The notes beneath the pieces were generated by a model. It was not told the origin of the DNA. It made no database searches and saw only the letters and a list, made by a program, of their open reading frames with translations. The position numbers were made by a program, and so were the translations under genes. DNA of 64,000 nucleotides from Rhizorhabdus histidinilytica (lineage in GTDB: Bacteria; Pseudomonadota; Alphaproteobacteria; Sphingomonadales; Sphingomonadaceae): contig NZ_FUYM01000001.1 in NCBI RefSeq assembly GCF_900167915.1, positions 372,001 through 436,000 of the forward strand, in the 5' to 3' direction. Position 1 is the first letter of the stretch, and the number at the start of each line of letters is the position of its first letter. This document shows, piece by piece, positions 52,380 through 60,862 of this stretch.

Positions 52380-52907
52380 TCAATCGTCGCCGGGGACAAG
52401 GGCCGCTACGCGCGGGCCGAGCCGGCCGTGGCCGGGAACCGCCTGACCGGGGCGCAGTCGCGCCAGCAGCCGGTCGCGCTCGACCGGGCCGGGCACCGCC
52501 CAGCCGCCGGTGTGCCGCGACGAGAAGTCGAAGAAGCGCTCATAATAGCTCGCGTCGCCGATCAGCATCATCGGCTCGCGGCCGGCCGCGTCGGCCTTGG
52601 CGAGCGCCGCCTCCATCAGCATGCGGCCGACGCCGGCGCGCTGCCGGCCGGGGGCCACCGCGACCGGGCCGACCAGGATCAGCGGCGTGCTTTCCCCGTC
52701 GTCCCCGGTGAGCTGGATGGGCCAGCACTGGATCGACCCGATCAGCTTGCCGTCCTCCAGCGCCGCGAGGCTCAGCTCCGGCAGCGCTTCCACCCCTTCG
52801 CGCAGCCGGTAGGCGGTTCGCTGGTGCCGGTCGGTGCCGAAGGCGAGATCGAGCAGATGTTCGACGTGCGATGCGGCGACGGCGGCGATGGGGGTGAGCG
52901 TGATCAA
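52380..52907 (-). CDS. GNAT-family N-acetyltransferase
   Basis: The 175-residue protein has the acetyl-CoA loop VAVAPGRQRAGVGRMLMEAA and the strand LVGPVAV before it, and YYERFFDFSSRHTGGWAVPG of the YhbS-like group. The best start is a TTG at 52907 giving LITLTPIAAVAASHVEHLLD, with AGGAC upstream. The open frame continues to 52997, but that part runs toward the divergent GST gene. Substrate unknown. Confidence 0.85.
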   Translation of the reverse strand: MITLTPIAAVAASHVEHLLDLAFGTDRHQRTAYRLREGVEALPELSLAALEDGKLIGSIQCWPIQLTGDDGESTPLILVGPVAVAPGRQRAGVGRMLMEAALAKADAAGREPMMLIGDASYYERFFDFSSRHTGGWAVPGPVERDRLLARLRPGQAVPGHGRLGPRVAALVPGDD

Positions 52908-53014
52908 TTCTGTGTCGGGTCCTGTCCTTGCCGGGTGGGGAGGTCCTTGCCGGAATGGATGCGCGCCTTTAGCGTCTTGAAGATGAATGTGAAGCAAATT
53001 CGGATGGCGGTTCG

Positions 53015-53650
53015 ATGAAGCTCTACGACGCCGCCTGGGCTCCCAGCCCCCGGCGGGTCCGCATCTTCCTGGCCGAGAAGGGACTCGCGGTCGAGCGGGT
53101 GACGGTCGACCTCAGGACGGGCGAGCATCTGCGCCCCGATTTCGTCCGCACCAACCCGCAGCGGCAATTGCCGGTGCTGGTGCTCGACGACGATACGGTG
53201 ATCGACGACTCGTTAGGGATATGCCGCTATTTCGAGGCGCTCCATCCCGATCCGCCGCTCTTCGGCACGACGGCGAAGGAGATCGGCCTGATCGAATCCT
53301 GGCTCCGCCGGATCGAGCATGACTGGTTCCAGGCGGTAGCGCTGCATTTCCGCAACCGATCCCCGGCCTTCGCCGATCGCGCGGTCAGCGGCGAATGGCC
53401 GCCGATTCCGCAAATCCCGGCGCTGATCGAGCGGGGACAATGCATGTGGAATGCCTTTGCCGACGTCCTCGATCGGCATCTGGCGGACGAGCCCTATGTC
53501 GCGGGCGATGCCTTCACCATGGCCGATATCGCCGCCTTCGTCGCGGCCGACTTCGGCATCGCGACGCGTCTGCCCGATCCGCGCGAGGGCCGCGCGGCGC
53601 TGGCCCGTTGGCATGGGGAGATCGCGGCCCGGCCGTCGGCCGCGGCCTGA
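53015..53650 (+). CDS. Glutathione S-transferase family protein
   Basis: The 211-residue protein has a thioredoxin-like N domain starting MKLYDAAWAPSPRRVRIFLA, with NPQRQLPVLVLDDDTVIDDS as the glutathione site, and a helical C domain ending in TMADIAAFVAADFG. The substrate is unknown. Divergent from the GNAT gene; a GGAAT-N16-CGTC pair in the gap weakly resembles an EcfG promoter. Confidence 0.9.
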   Translation: MKLYDAAWAPSPRRVRIFLAEKGLAVERVTVDLRTGEHLRPDFVRTNPQRQLPVLVLDDDTVIDDSLGICRYFEALHPDPPLFGTTAKEIGLIESWLRRIEHDWFQAVALHFRNRSPAFADRAVSGEWPPIPQIPALIERGQCMWNAFADVLDRHLADEPYVAGDAFTMADIAAFVAADFGIATRLPDPREGRAALARWHGEIAARPSAAA

Positions 53651-53676
53651 GATTTCCCCAGCCGCTGGGGACAGGC

Positions 53677-53696
53677 TGTGGATAAGATGGGGATAA
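53677..53696. promoter_or_regulatory. Two adjacent DnaA-box-like sites
   Basis: TGTGGATAA at 53677-53685 is an exact complement of the consensus TTATCCACA, and TGGGGATAA at 53688-53696 differs by one base. They lie in the 122-base gap between the GST and pteridine reductase genes. They could bind DnaA, but nothing else of an origin is present. Confidence 0.45.
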
Positions 53697-53772
53697 GGCC
53701 GTTGGGGCCCCGTACCGGCCGGATGCTCGCCCGGCTTGCCTGATTTTCGGGCATTGCCTATCGCAGGCGGCG

Positions 53773-54534
53773 ATGACACCTGAATTCGGACCGAGCAGAA
53801 CCGCCATCGTCACCGGCGGCGCCAAGCGCATCGGCGCGGAGATCGCAGCCGCGCTGGCTGCCGATGGCTGGGACGTGCTGATCCATTATCGCTCGTCGGA
53901 AGCGGAGGCGCAGGCGCTGGCGGCGCGCCTGCCCCGCGCGCGGACCGTCGCGGCCGATCTGGCTGAACCAGACGGCGCCGATCGCGTGATCGCGGCGCTT
54001 GACGGCATGCCGCCGCCGGCGCTGCTGGTGAACAGCGCCTCGTCCTTCGTCTATGATTCGCTCGACGATTTCACGATCGAGGCGTGGGACATGCACATGG
54101 CCGCCAATGCGCGTGGGCCGGCGCTGCTCGCCCGTGCCTTCGCCGCGGCGGTGCCGGAGGGGGCAGGGGGGCTGGTCGTCAACATGCTCGACGCCAAGCT
54201 GGTCCAGCTCAATCCCGACTTCTTCACCTATACCGTCTCGAAGATCGCCTTCGCCGGAGTCAACGAGCTGCTCGCCCGCTGCCTGGCCGACCGCGGCATC
54301 CGGGTCAACGCGATCGCACCGTCCGTCACCCTCGTCTCGGGTCCGCAGAGCCGCGAGAATTTTGACAAGGTCCACGGTCTCAACCCGCTTCGGCGCGGGG
54401 TCGAGGTCGCGGAGATCGTCGCCGCGCTGCGCTTCCTGATCGCGGTGCCGACCATCACCGGGCAGACGATCACCCTCGACGGCGGGCAACGCTTCCTGGG
54501 CCTGCCGCGCGACGTTCAGTTTCTGGAATCCTGA
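53773..54534 (+). CDS. Short-chain dehydrogenase, pteridine reductase (FolM-like)
   Basis: The 253-residue protein has the cofactor loop VTGGAKRIGAEIAAALA, NSASSF in place of NNAG, and the active site DAKLVQLNPDFFTYTVSK with Tyr and Lys. The Asp in NMLDAK replaces the usual serine, as in pteridine reductases of the FolM/PTR1 type. It reduces dihydrofolate or dihydromonapterin in that family. folB follows with overlapping TGATG, which supports a pterin role. Confidence 0.88.
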   Translation: MTPEFGPSRTAIVTGGAKRIGAEIAAALAADGWDVLIHYRSSEAEAQALAARLPRARTVAADLAEPDGADRVIAALDGMPPPALLVNSASSFVYDSLDDFTIEAWDMHMAANARGPALLARAFAAAVPEGAGGLVVNMLDAKLVQLNPDFFTYTVSKIAFAGVNELLARCLADRGIRVNAIAPSVTLVSGPQSRENFDKVHGLNPLRRGVEVAEIVAALRFLIAVPTITGQTITLDGGQRFLGLPRDVQFLES

Positions 54535-54953
54535 TGACAGTGCATGGAGCTTTGATGGACCCCGCCCGGCTCGACGGCCTCGTTCCCGATCATCTCGGCC
54601 CGCGCACCCGGCGGATCGTGCTGCGCGACCTCGCGGTGCCGGTCGACATCGGCTTCCACGATTTCGAGGTGGGCAATCCCCAGCGCGTGTTCGTGACCGT
54701 CGAGGTCTGGCTCGACGAGGCGAGTTTCGCCGCGGTCGATGAGGTCGCCGCCGCCTGGGACTATGATTTCCTGCGCAGCGAGATACTGCTTCTGGTCGAG
54801 GGGCGGCGCTACAACCTGCAGGAGACTCTCGCGCGCGAGATCTATACGCTGGTCGCCGCGCGCGCCGGGGTGAAGGGCCTGCGCGTCGCGACGAGCAAGC
54901 CCGACGTCTATCCCGACTGCGCCGAGGTCGGCGTGGAGCTCAGCTCCTTCTGA
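54534..54953 (+). CDS. folB: Dihydroneopterin aldolase FolB
   Basis: FolB cleaves dihydroneopterin to hydroxymethyldihydropterin in folate synthesis. The 139-residue protein has RIVLRDLAVPVDIGFHDFEV, with the GxxxxE region, YDFLRSEILLL and RYNLQETLAREIY containing the substrate-binding glutamate, then SKPDVYPDCAEVGVE. Cotranscribed with the upstream reductase. Confidence 0.93.
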   Translation: MTVHGALMDPARLDGLVPDHLGPRTRRIVLRDLAVPVDIGFHDFEVGNPQRVFVTVEVWLDEASFAAVDEVAAAWDYDFLRSEILLLVEGRRYNLQETLAREIYTLVAARAGVKGLRVATSKPDVYPDCAEVGVELSSF

Positions 54954-54983
54954 GCGCTGCCCGGCTGCGAGTCGGCCGCCGGA

Positions 54984-55877
54984 TCAGCGTGGGATCGTCC
55001 GTCCGCACGGGCCCAGCTGATCCAGGATATGGCGATAGTCCGCGCGGACCGCGTCCGCATTGCCGGCCGACAGCGCCGCCACCGCCTTTTCCGGCAGGCG
55101 CTGGGGCAGGAAGCAGGCGAGTCGGTACCAGAGCAGCGTGTCCCTGGCGGGTGCCCGCGCGCTGTCGTCGACCATCTCGCCGAGGGCGACCGCCCATTGC
55201 GGCTGCTCGCCGGGCCGACGGAGAATCGACAGCGAGATCGGCCGGTTGTCGGCGGTGGTCAGGAAGATCTGGGATTCGCTTTCACCGGGGATCGCGCCGG
55301 GCACGTGAAAGGCGTTGCCGATTCCCGTCACGAGCGGTGGCGCGGACGGCGCGGTGGCCTCGGTGAGAATCGCCCGGAGGGCCGATTCGGTCGTTTGCGT
55401 CCAGTCGAGCTGAGAATAAGGCGAAGTGAGGCGAATCTCCTGCGGGCGGTTCGGGACCCGGTTCGCGAACAGGATGAACCGCGCTTTCTTGAGCTTCGGC
55501 GCTCTGCCTCGGGCATCGAGCGATACGTCGACGATATAGGATATGGTCCCTGCCAGTCCGTCGGCTCCCCGCAGCAGCATCCCTGTCTGCGCCTCGATCA
55601 GAAAACGGGCTTTTCCTGCCGCCAAATTAGGCGCCAGCTCACCTTTGAGGCGCTCCGCCTTGACCACTGTGACCCCCGCGACGACCTGTGCGGTGAGCGC
55701 CAGATCGGCGAGATCGGAATAGGAAAAGCCCCGGATTTCCTGGGCCGGCGCGGCGGCGGCGGGTGCAGGCTGGGCGATCGACGGCGCGGGCGCAGTCAGT
55801 GCGACAAGGTTTATAGCAAGAAATGTGCCAAAACGAAGCATCTGACGGTTTTTGGCCGGTGCGGGCATGGGCTTCAT
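54984..55877 (-). CDS. Secreted protein of unknown function
   Basis: The 297-residue product has a Sec signal region (MLRFGTFLAINLVALTAPAP, cut after IAQ). The mature part is mixed alpha/beta with FSYSDLADLALTAQVVAGVT near the start, a predicted strand-rich middle (FILFANRVPNRPQEIRLTSP) and a C terminus with WYRLACFLPQRLPEKAV. It lacks recognisable catalytic motifs. It may be a sphingomonad-specific periplasmic protein. It is convergent with folB and divergent from tonB. An internal ATG 36 bases in would give a shorter signal. Confidence 0.65.
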   Translation of the reverse strand: MKPMPAPAKNRQMLRFGTFLAINLVALTAPAPSIAQPAPAAAAPAQEIRGFSYSDLADLALTAQVVAGVTVVKAERLKGELAPNLAAGKARFLIEAQTGMLLRGADGLAGTISYIVDVSLDARGRAPKLKKARFILFANRVPNRPQEIRLTSPYSQLDWTQTTESALRAILTEATAPSAPPLVTGIGNAFHVPGAIPGESESQIFLTTADNRPISLSILRRPGEQPQWAVALGEMVDDSARAPARDTLLWYRLACFLPQRLPEKAVAALSAGNADAVRADYRHILDQLGPCGRTIPR

Positions 55878-56117
55878 CCTTGTCTACGCTACTTTTACCC
55901 GTTCCTTAGCGTCGAACCGTCGTCGGTGTCATGCCGGAAAGCCTCCACCAAACTGGCTTTTCGGTTATTGCGTCGATCGAACTGTCGCGATAAGGACACA
56001 TTTCCGCTAAATATTAGAACATGTCTGGCGGGGTAGGGCCGGGCGCCAATGGCAGAGCCGTTGACGCATGCCGGACTTTTTTGCTGGCTTCTGGATTGGA
56101 GGGAGTGTCGTTCCTTA

Positions 56118-56765
56118 ATGGCTTATGGTGATCAAACGCTGAGCACCCGCAAGGTGGTGTCGATTGCGTTGGTGATCGTGCTTCACGCCGTCATCGGTTA
56201 CGCCTTCGTCACCGGCCTTGCGTACAACGTCGTGAAGAAGGTCGCACGCGATCTGAAGACGTTCGACGTTGCTGAAGAGGCTCCTCCGCCCCCGGATCAG
56301 CCGCCGCCGCCGCCGCCCGAGACGCGGATCGAGCCGCCGCCCGTCGTGGCGCCCCCGCCGATCGTCCAGGTTGCGCCGACCGTGGCTCCTCCGATCGTCT
56401 CGGTGCCCGTCGCGCCGCCGGTGGTCATTACGCCCGCCGCGCCGCCCGCGCCCCCTCCGCCCGCGGTCTCGCGCCGTGGCGAGCCGCGCGGTACTCCGGG
56501 TGAGTGGGTCACGCCCGAGGATTATCCCTCGGCCGACCTTCGTGCCGAGAACCAGGGCACGACCAGCTTCGAACTGGCCGTCGGTACCGACGGCAAGGCA
56601 ACCGACTGCAAGGTGACCAATTCGAGCGGTTTCCCGTCGCTCGACAGCAAGGCTTGCCAGATGCTTATCCGCCGGGCGCGTTTCAAGCCCCAGCTGGATG
56701 GCAATGGACAGCCGATGCCGTTCACCTATCGCAATCGCGTCCGCTGGCAGATCCCGAAGGATTGA
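56118..56765 (+). CDS. tonB: Energy transducer TonB
   Basis: TonB couples the proton gradient of the inner membrane to outer-membrane receptors. The 215-residue protein has one span (VVSIALVIVLHAVIGYAFVT) with the conserved SxxxH histidine pattern, a periplasmic Pro-rich rod (EEAPPPPDQPPPPPPETRIE) and the C-terminal domain (YPSADLRAENQGTTSFELAV and CQMLIRRARFKPQLDGNGQP). ATG 56118 is preferred; 56049 would add a poorly conserved leader. The 240 bases upstream have no gene and should contain the operon promoter. Confidence 0.93.
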   Translation: MAYGDQTLSTRKVVSIALVIVLHAVIGYAFVTGLAYNVVKKVARDLKTFDVAEEAPPPPDQPPPPPPETRIEPPPVVAPPPIVQVAPTVAPPIVSVPVAPPVVITPAAPPAPPPPAVSRRGEPRGTPGEWVTPEDYPSADLRAENQGTTSFELAVGTDGKATDCKVTNSSGFPSLDSKACQMLIRRARFKPQLDGNGQPMPFTYRNRVRWQIPKD

Positions 56766-56850
56766 GCTTTGGCCGGGTCGGCACCCCTTGCCCGCCCGGC
56801 TTTTCACCGACCGAAGAACATAGACAGTTTCAGAGAAGGATAAGAAGTTT

Positions 56851-57576
56851 ATGGCTAGTCCCGCAGCCGCCGGTTCCAACCCCTATGGCCTGATGGCCGC
56901 CCTTGAGCAGGGCGGCACGATCGCCTGGGCCGTGTTCCTCATCCTCGTCGTGATGTCGGCCGCTTCCTGGTACATCATGTTCACCAAGCTGATCGAGCAG
57001 CAGAAGATCCTGAACCAGGGCAAGCGCGCCCGCGCCAGCTTCTGGCAGGCTCCGAGCCTGAAGGACGGCCAGGCCAAGCTCGAGAAGAACTCGGCCTATC
57101 GCCAGATCGTCGACGACGGCCTGCTCGCCCAGGACCAGCACACCAAGCTGACCGACCCGGTCGATCAGCATGAGTGGCTGACCGGTTCGCTCCTGCGCAG
57201 CCAGGCGCTGATCAACTCGAAGCTCGGCAACGGCCTCGCGGTGCTCGCCACCGTCGGTTCGACCTCGCCGTTCATCGGCCTGTTCGGCACCGTCATCGGC
57301 ATCTACCGCGCGCTGATCAAGATCGGCGCCGCCGGTCAGGCCTCGATCGACGCCGTCGCCGGCCCGGTCGGTGAAGCGCTGATCATGACCGCGCTGGGTC
57401 TGGCCGTGGCCGTTCCCGCCGTGCTCGGCTACAACTGGCTGATCCGTCGCAACAAGGTCGTCGCCGAGCAGCTCTCGGCCTTCGCGACCGACCTGCACGG
57501 CTACATGGTCTCGGCCGGCGCGGTGAAGCCCGCGACCCTGGCCAAGGCTGCTCCGGCTCCGGCCGTCAAGAAGTAA
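56851..57576 (+). CDS. exbB: Biopolymer transport protein ExbB
   Basis: ExbB is the pentameric proton-channel scaffold of the TonB motor. The 241-residue MotA/TolQ/ExbB protein has three spans: the first near WAVFLILVVMSAASWYIMF, and the second and third in the block NGLAVLATVGSTSPFIGLFG and EALIMTALGLAVAVPAVLGY. It sits between tonB and two exbD genes. Confidence 0.95.
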   Translation: MASPAAAGSNPYGLMAALEQGGTIAWAVFLILVVMSAASWYIMFTKLIEQQKILNQGKRARASFWQAPSLKDGQAKLEKNSAYRQIVDDGLLAQDQHTKLTDPVDQHEWLTGSLLRSQALINSKLGNGLAVLATVGSTSPFIGLFGTVIGIYRALIKIGAAGQASIDAVAGPVGEALIMTALGLAVAVPAVLGYNWLIRRNKVVAEQLSAFATDLHGYMVSAGAVKPATLAKAAPAPAVKK

Positions 57577-57698
57577 GCGGCTGACGAACAGGGGCGGGTG
57601 CGTCCGCGCATCCGCCCCTTTCGCCAGAAACAGAAAGGCCAGGAACCGGCCCAGAGCCGGTCATCCGTAGAGCCGACAAGTAGATAGGATTTCTGCCG

Positions 57699-58181
57699 AT
57701 GGCCATGAGTGCCGGCCCCGCCGAAGACGGTAGCCCTATGTCGGACATCAACACGACGCCGCTCGTGGACGTCATGCTGGTGCTTCTGATCATCTTCCTC
57801 ATCACCGTGCCGGTCGTGATCCAGACCGTTCCGGTCAAGCTTCCGAACGTCGTGTTCGAACCGACGACGACCAAGCCGGAGAATGTCGCGCTCACCGTGC
57901 GCGCATCCCCCACCGGCGTCTGCGAAGTCTATTGGGGCCAGACCCCGGTGACCGCGCAGGAGCTGATCGATCGCGCCGTCGTCAAGCTGCGCAAGGAAAT
58001 CGATCGCCAGGGTGGCCCGAATGCCCCCGGCCTCGAGCTTCCGGAAGTCCACATCCGTGGTGACGTCAACACGCCGTATCGTTGCATCGGCGGTGCCGTC
58101 TACACGATGCAGCGTGCAGGCTTCACCCGCGTCGGCTTCATTTCGGAACCGCCCGCTGGCTTCACCAGCGCGCGTCTCTGA
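57699..58181 (+). CDS. exbD: Biopolymer transport protein ExbD (first copy)
   Basis: The 160-residue protein has the ExbD start SDINTTPLVDVMLVLLIIFL, with the membrane aspartate in VDVMLVLL needed for proton flow, and a periplasmic domain (VTAQELIDRAVVKLRKEIDR, VHIRGDVNTPYRCIGGAVYT). It is longer than the second copy and has a CEVYWGQ strand with a cysteine pair. It dimerises inside the ExbB ring. Confidence 0.94.
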   Translation: MAMSAGPAEDGSPMSDINTTPLVDVMLVLLIIFLITVPVVIQTVPVKLPNVVFEPTTTKPENVALTVRASPTGVCEVYWGQTPVTAQELIDRAVVKLRKEIDRQGGPNAPGLELPEVHIRGDVNTPYRCIGGAVYTMQRAGFTRVGFISEPPAGFTSARL

Positions 58182-58205
58182 TTTCGCTTTCGAGGAGTTT
58201 TAGTC

Positions 58206-58634
58206 ATGGCAATGGCCGCAAGCACGACCGAAGGCGAGCCCATGATGGACATCAACACCACGCCGTTGATCGACGTGATGCTGGTGCTCCTGATCATGTT
58301 TATCATCACCATTCCGATCCAGACCCACGCGGTGAAGCTCGACCTGCCGGTCGACACGGGCCAGAACACCCCGCCGCCGGTCGACCCGGTGAAGAACAAG
58401 GTGGTGATCACGCCCGACAACCAGGTCCTGTGGAATGGGTCGCCGATCGATCTGGTGCGTCTGCGCCAGTATCTCGACATCACCCAGACGATGAACCCGA
58501 TCCCCGAGCTCCACCTGGAGCCGGATGGCCAGGCTCGCTACGACCTCGTCGACCGCGTCCTCGCGGTGACGAAGCGCGCCCAGGTCGAGAAGATGGGCTT
58601 CGTCGGCAACGAGAAGTATGCCGGCGCCTTCTGA
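58206..58634 (+). CDS. exbD: Biopolymer transport protein ExbD (second copy)
   Basis: The 142-residue paralogue begins with MDINTTPLIDVMLVLLIMFI, keeps the membrane aspartate, and has a periplasmic domain with NKVVITPDNQVLWNGSPIDL and RVLAVTKRAQVEKMGFVGNE. Two ExbD copies after ExbB are known in xanthomonads and sphingomonads, where the second may serve particular receptors. A strong terminator follows. Confidence 0.94.
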   Translation: MAMAASTTEGEPMMDINTTPLIDVMLVLLIMFIITIPIQTHAVKLDLPVDTGQNTPPPVDPVKNKVVITPDNQVLWNGSPIDLVRLRQYLDITQTMNPIPELHLEPDGQARYDLVDRVLAVTKRAQVEKMGFVGNEKYAGAF

Positions 58635-58655
58635 GGCGACGGACAGCTCGACACG

Positions 58656-58685
58656 AAAAGGGCGGCCCTCGGGCCGCCCTTTTTT
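58656..58685 (+). terminator. Intrinsic terminator of the tonB-exbBDD operon
   Basis: The stem aagggcggccc/gggccgccctt is followed by TTTTT, a standard factor-independent terminator, 22 bases past the second exbD stop. Confidence 0.93.
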
Positions 58686-58704
58686 GTTTGGAAACCTATC
58701 TCCC

Positions 58705-58796
58705 GTCATCCCGGCGAAAGCCGGGATCTCTCTGCCTTTTCATGCCTGCCGGACGGGGGACGAAGAGAAGTGAGATTCCCACTTTCGCGGGGATGA
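58705..58796. repeat. Family A two-hairpin repeat, full copy
   Basis: Left hairpin atcccggc GAAA gccgggat is perfect; the right one (attcccac TTTC gcggggat) has drifted. The copy lies between the terminator and the convergent kinase gene. Confidence 0.85.
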
Positions 58797-58820
58797 GGGG
58801 AGAGGGGTGCCTCGATCGAC

Positions 58821-59807
58821 TCAGTCGAGCCCGGCGAACTCGCGCAGCGGCACTTCGGGCCGCGCGCCGAAGTGGGAGATGATCTCGGCCGCGGCGAGCC
58901 CGGCGATGCGCGCGCATTCGGCCAGCGGCAGGCCCCGGGTCAGGCCATAGAGGAAGCCGGCTGCGTAGAGGTCGCCCGCGCCGGTGGTGTCGACCACGCG
59001 CTCGATATGGGCGGCGGGGCTCCGTACCCGCTCGGTGCCGCGCACGACCACCGATCCTTCGGCGCTCAGCGTCACCGCCGCCAGCTCGACCATGCCGGCG
59101 ACGCGATCGAGCGCCGCGTCGAGGTCCTCGGTCTCGAACAGCGCGAGCAGCTCGGCCTTGTTGGCGAACAATATGTCGATCCGGTCGCGGATCAGGTCGA
59201 GGAAGTCGGCGCGGTGGCGCAGCACGCAGAAGGCGTCGGACAGGGTCAGCGCGACCTTGCGGCCCGCGCCGTGGGCGATGTCGGCGGCGCGGTGGAACGC
59301 AGCCTTGGCGTGCGGCTCGTCGTAGAGATAGCCTTCGAGATAGGTGATCTTCGCCGACCCGACGAGCGCCTCGTCGATGTCGTCGGGCGTCAGGTTCACG
59401 CAGGCGCCGAGATAGGTGTTCATCGTCCGTTCGGCGTCCGAGGTGACGAAGATGATGCAGCGCGCGGTCGACGGGCCATCGCTCGCCATCGGCGTGGTGA
59501 AGCGCACGCCCGAGGCGAGCAGGTCGTGGCGATAGGCGGCGCCGAGCTCATCGTCGCGTAGCTTGCCGATATAGCCGCACGAGGCGCCGAGCGATCCGAG
59601 CCCGGCGATGGTGTTGCCCGCCGATCCGCCCGAGGCGCGGGTCGCCGGCCCCATCGCGGCATAGAGCCGCTCGGCGGTCGGCTCGTCGATCAGCGTCATC
59701 GCGCCCTTGTTCAGCTGATGCTCGGTCAGGAACGAGTCTTCGGCGTGGGCGAGCAGGTCGATGATCGCATTGCCGATCCCGACGACGTCGATGGTCGCTT
59801 CGGTCAT
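58821..59807 (-). CDS. PfkB-family carbohydrate/nucleoside kinase, probably adenosine kinase
   Basis: The 328-residue ribokinase-fold protein has GIGNAIIDLLAHAEDSFL near the start, GGSAGNTIAGLGSLG, and the catalytic anion hole and base in DTTGAGDLYAAGFLYGLTRG. The ribokinase family subgroup with an N-terminal VVGIGNAIIDLLA and SGGSAGNT is usually annotated as adenosine kinase. The exact substrate is not proven. ATG at 59807 gives the standard N terminus. Confidence 0.9.
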   Translation of the reverse strand: MTEATIDVVGIGNAIIDLLAHAEDSFLTEHQLNKGAMTLIDEPTAERLYAAMGPATRASGGSAGNTIAGLGSLGASCGYIGKLRDDELGAAYRHDLLASGVRFTTPMASDGPSTARCIIFVTSDAERTMNTYLGACVNLTPDDIDEALVGSAKITYLEGYLYDEPHAKAAFHRAADIAHGAGRKVALTLSDAFCVLRHRADFLDLIRDRIDILFANKAELLALFETEDLDAALDRVAGMVELAAVTLSAEGSVVVRGTERVRSPAAHIERVVDTTGAGDLYAAGFLYGLTRGLPLAECARIAGLAAAEIISHFGARPEVPLREFAGLD

Positions 59808-59920
59808 TGATGGTCCTTGCGCTGGGCGGTCCGCCCGTGAAATGGAAGGGCAACCCATGCCTCGCGCATCGGACGCGGGCAAGCCCCGTGCGATTGGGAA
59901 CCGGAGTCACGACCGCCATC

Positions 59921-60862
59921 ATGCTCGACGAACTCGACGATCTTCTCGGCAAGGCCTGCACCTGGCTCGCGCAGGGCCATGGCGTCGCGCTGGCGACGGT
60001 GATGCAGACCTGGGGCTCGGCGCCGCGCCGGCGCGGGTCGCACGCGATCGTCCGCGACGACGGACTGTTCGAGGGATCGGTCAGCGGCGGCTGCGTCGAG
60101 GGCGACGTGCTGGTCGCGGCGCAGGCGTTGCTCGCGGCCGGAGGCGGCTTCGACCGGCGCGACTATGGCGTCCAGGACGACGATGCCTGGAGCTTCGGCC
60201 TGGCCTGCGGCGGCAGCATCGCCATCCTGATCCAGACGATCGACGATACCCATTTTCCGTCCGCGCTGCTCGATCGCATTGTCGCGGAGCGCCGGGCCGG
60301 CCGTGCCATCGCCGTCGCCAGCGACCTCGCGACCGGTGCCGCCGCCGAAGTCGCGCGCGACACCGGGGAGGAGGAGGGGCGTTTCGTGAACCTCTATCCG
60401 CCGCCGCTCCGGATGATGATCATCGGCGCGGTCCATGTCAGCCAGCATCTCGTCCCGCTCGCCCGCCAGCTCGGCTATCGGGTCCAGCTCGTCGATCCGC
60501 GTGACAGCTTCGCCGCCGCCGATCGGTTCGCCGATATCGAGGTCGACACCCGCTGGCCCGACGAAGCGATGGCCGAGTGGCGCCCCGACGGCGGCACCGC
60601 GGTGGTCACGCTGACCCACGATCCCAAGATCGACGATCCGGCGCTGATCGCGGCGCTCGGCAGCGACGCCTTCTACATCGCTGCGTTGGGATCGCGCCGC
60701 ACCCATGCGAAGCGGATCGAACGGCTCAGCGCCGCCGGTTGCACGGCCGAGGCGATCGCCCGGATCGACGGCCCGGCCGGCCTGCCGATCGCCGCCGCCA
60801 CCCCGGCGGAGATCGCACTGTCGATCCTCGCCGGCGCGACGGCGGCGCTGCGCGGGGCGTGA
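59921..60862 (+). CDS. XdhC/CoxI-family molybdenum hydroxylase maturation factor
   Basis: XdhC proteins bind molybdenum cofactor, help add its terminal sulfur and insert it in xanthine dehydrogenase-type enzymes. The 313-residue protein has the N-terminal XdhC domain (VALATVMQTWGSAPRRRGSH, SVSGGCVEGDVL) and a C-terminal Rossmann domain (MMIIGAVHVSQHLVPLARQL, IAALGSRRTHAKR). No hydroxylase gene is in the window. Its stop overlaps the next start as GTGA. Confidence 0.9.
   Translation: MLDELDDLLGKACTWLAQGHGVALATVMQTWGSAPRRRGSHAIVRDDGLFEGSVSGGCVEGDVLVAAQALLAAGGGFDRRDYGVQDDDAWSFGLACGGSIAILIQTIDDTHFPSALLDRIVAERRAGRAIAVASDLATGAAAEVARDTGEEEGRFVNLYPPPLRMMIIGAVHVSQHLVPLARQLGYRVQLVDPRDSFAAADRFADIEVDTRWPDEAMAEWRPDGGTAVVTLTHDPKIDDPALIAALGSDAFYIAALGSRRTHAKRIERLSAAGCTAEAIARIDGPAGLPIAAATPAEIALSILAGATAALRGA

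Noticed and set aside
53651-53772. Replication origin
   Set aside because: Two DnaA-like sites exist, but there is no AT-rich unwinding region and no dnaA, dnaN, hemE or parAB gene nearby.
54234-54365. Possible second gene inside the pteridine reductase
   Set aside because: Only shadow frames are present; the reductase frame is continuous and complete.
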